Shown piece after piece: positions 63,580-64,000 of a stretch of DNA of 64,000 nucleotides. Both the position numbers and the translations under genes were made by a program. Source of the DNA: an uncultured Clostridia bacterium (GTDB lineage: Bacteria; Bacillota; Clostridia; Lachnospirales; Anaerotignaceae); the NCBI GenBank assembly GCA_944383885.1, contig CALWRF010000038.1, forward strand, positions 124,001-188,000, written 5' to 3'. The notes beneath the pieces are model-generated. The model had not been told where the DNA came from. It searched no databases and was given only the letters and a program-made list of their open reading frames with translations. Position 1 is the stretch's first letter; each line of letters opens with the position of its first letter.

Positions 63580-64000
63580 TCAAGAACTGAACTTCTTTTT
63601 CATATAAATCCTATCAAATTTCTTTTTAATAAAAGCCGTAACAGGCACGGCAATAATCATTCCCGGTATGCCGAACATAGAGCCGAAAACAGAAAGCGAA
63701 ATTATAACAAGCACAGGGTGGAGCTTTACACGGCTTCCTATTAATTTAGGCACAATGACCATTGCATCTATCTGCTGCAAAATAATAATTATTATGGCTG
63801 CATACAGCGCCTTAACAGGCGTGCCCTGAGCGGCGGCGGCTGCAACTGAAAGAATAAAAGCCGCTATTGAGCCGACATAAGGTATAAGGTTAGCTATGCC
63901 CGAAATTATGCCTATTATAATAAAATACCGTATGCCTAAAAAGTACATGGCAGCGCTTACCATAAATGCCATAATAACAGCGTCTGTAAGCTGACCTGAA
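63580..64000 (-). CDS. AI-2E family transporter, 5' end beyond the window
   Basis: C-terminal part of an AI-2E/PerM family membrane protein; about 140 residues are visible. SGQLTDAVIMAFMVSAAMYFLGIRYF begins at the edge, followed by GIISGIANLIPYVGSIAAFILSV, then QQIDAMVIVPKLIGSRVKLHPVLVIISL, the usual end of the family. At least four TM helices are seen. These proteins export small molecules or ions; only a few are linked to AI-2, so the luxS gene in this window does not by itself set its substrate. The frame is open to the right edge. Confidence 0.9.
   Translation of the reverse strand, partial: SGQLTDAVIMAFMVSAAMYFLGIRYFIIIGIISGIANLIPYVGSIAAFILSVAAAAAQGTPVKALYAAIIIIILQQIDAMVIVPKLIGSRVKLHPVLVIISLSVFGSMFGIPGMIIAVPVTAFIKKKFDRIYMKKKFSS

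Noticed and set aside
63580..64000. Treating the AI-2E family gene as the AI-2 exporter for luxS
   Set aside because: The family exports varied substrates and the gene is far from luxS; the link is by name only.

Overview
The window looks like chromosome from a low-GC, spore-forming anaerobic clostridium, probably Lachnospiraceae-like. Supporting signs are spoVG, spoIID and a spoIIQ-type gene, a butyryl-CoA dehydrogenase/EtfAB operon, a hybrid cluster protein, ATP-type PEP carboxykinase, glycogen genes, strong AGGAGG ribosome sites and frequent TTG starts. This placement is inferred from gene content only. I saw no rRNA, tRNA, CRISPR, phage or transposase genes. Most of the window is ordinary core chromosome, and the interest lies mainly in the leaders between genes.

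Layout. 1-3.5 kb: cysteine desulfurase (cut by the left edge), rsmE, prmA and a DNA-alkylation-repair HEAT protein, all minus. 3.6-6.0 kb: MTA/SAH nucleosidase and pckA. 6.2-12 kb: a DUF951 gene, a secreted GDPD-like protein, and an operon of vWA protein, MoxR ATPase and BspA-type LRR protein. 12-18 kb: a MATE transporter with a possible attenuator leader, an ECF S component, glmS, an EamA transporter and spoVG. 18-22.5 kb: glgC-glgD and divergent murC. 22.6-28.2 kb: a MerR regulator, then a four-gene ABC/Gld-like operon. 28.2-34.7 kb: a 3-hydroxyacyl-CoA dehydrogenase, an amidohydrolase, alkaline phosphatase behind a Pho-box-like repeat, a YibE/F protein and a lipoprotein GH3 hexosaminidase. 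35.2-38.9 kb: ribD-ribE-ribBA-ribH under an FMN riboswitch. 39-41.5 kb: hcp and a small XRE regulator/membrane protein pair. 41.6-44.6 kb: bcd-etfB-etfA. 44.8-52.6 kb: thpR, transketolase, threonine synthase, a YgiQ radical SAM protein and an RsmF-like methyltransferase. 52.7-57.4 kb: a flavin reductase, spoIID-spoIIQ, and a citrate/isopropylmalate-synthase-like gene overlapping luxS. 57.6-61 kb: a small Cys-rich ORF and a large SLH-domain surface protein behind an unusual leader. 61.1-64 kb: two unknown genes, a C_GCAxxG_C_C protein, an RseC-like protein, tcdA and an AI-2E family transporter (cut by the right edge).

The strongest candidate for something new is the leader of the SLH surface protein at 57.9-58.27 kb. 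A leader ORF with a good ribosome site runs into eight tandem AGAC units. As sequenced it stops after 22 codons, upstream of a strong terminator hairpin. With one more unit (nine copies) the same ORF would stay open for 86 codons, cross the terminator, and end at a TGA overlapping the ATG of the surface protein gene. This is the arrangement expected of a slippage-driven, translation-coupled ON/OFF switch. Other regulatory candidates are a MATE leader with promoter, hairpin and terminator, an 11-bp Pho-box-like array, an 11-bp TAAC array before threonine synthase, and a terminator that includes the ribosome site of the next gene.
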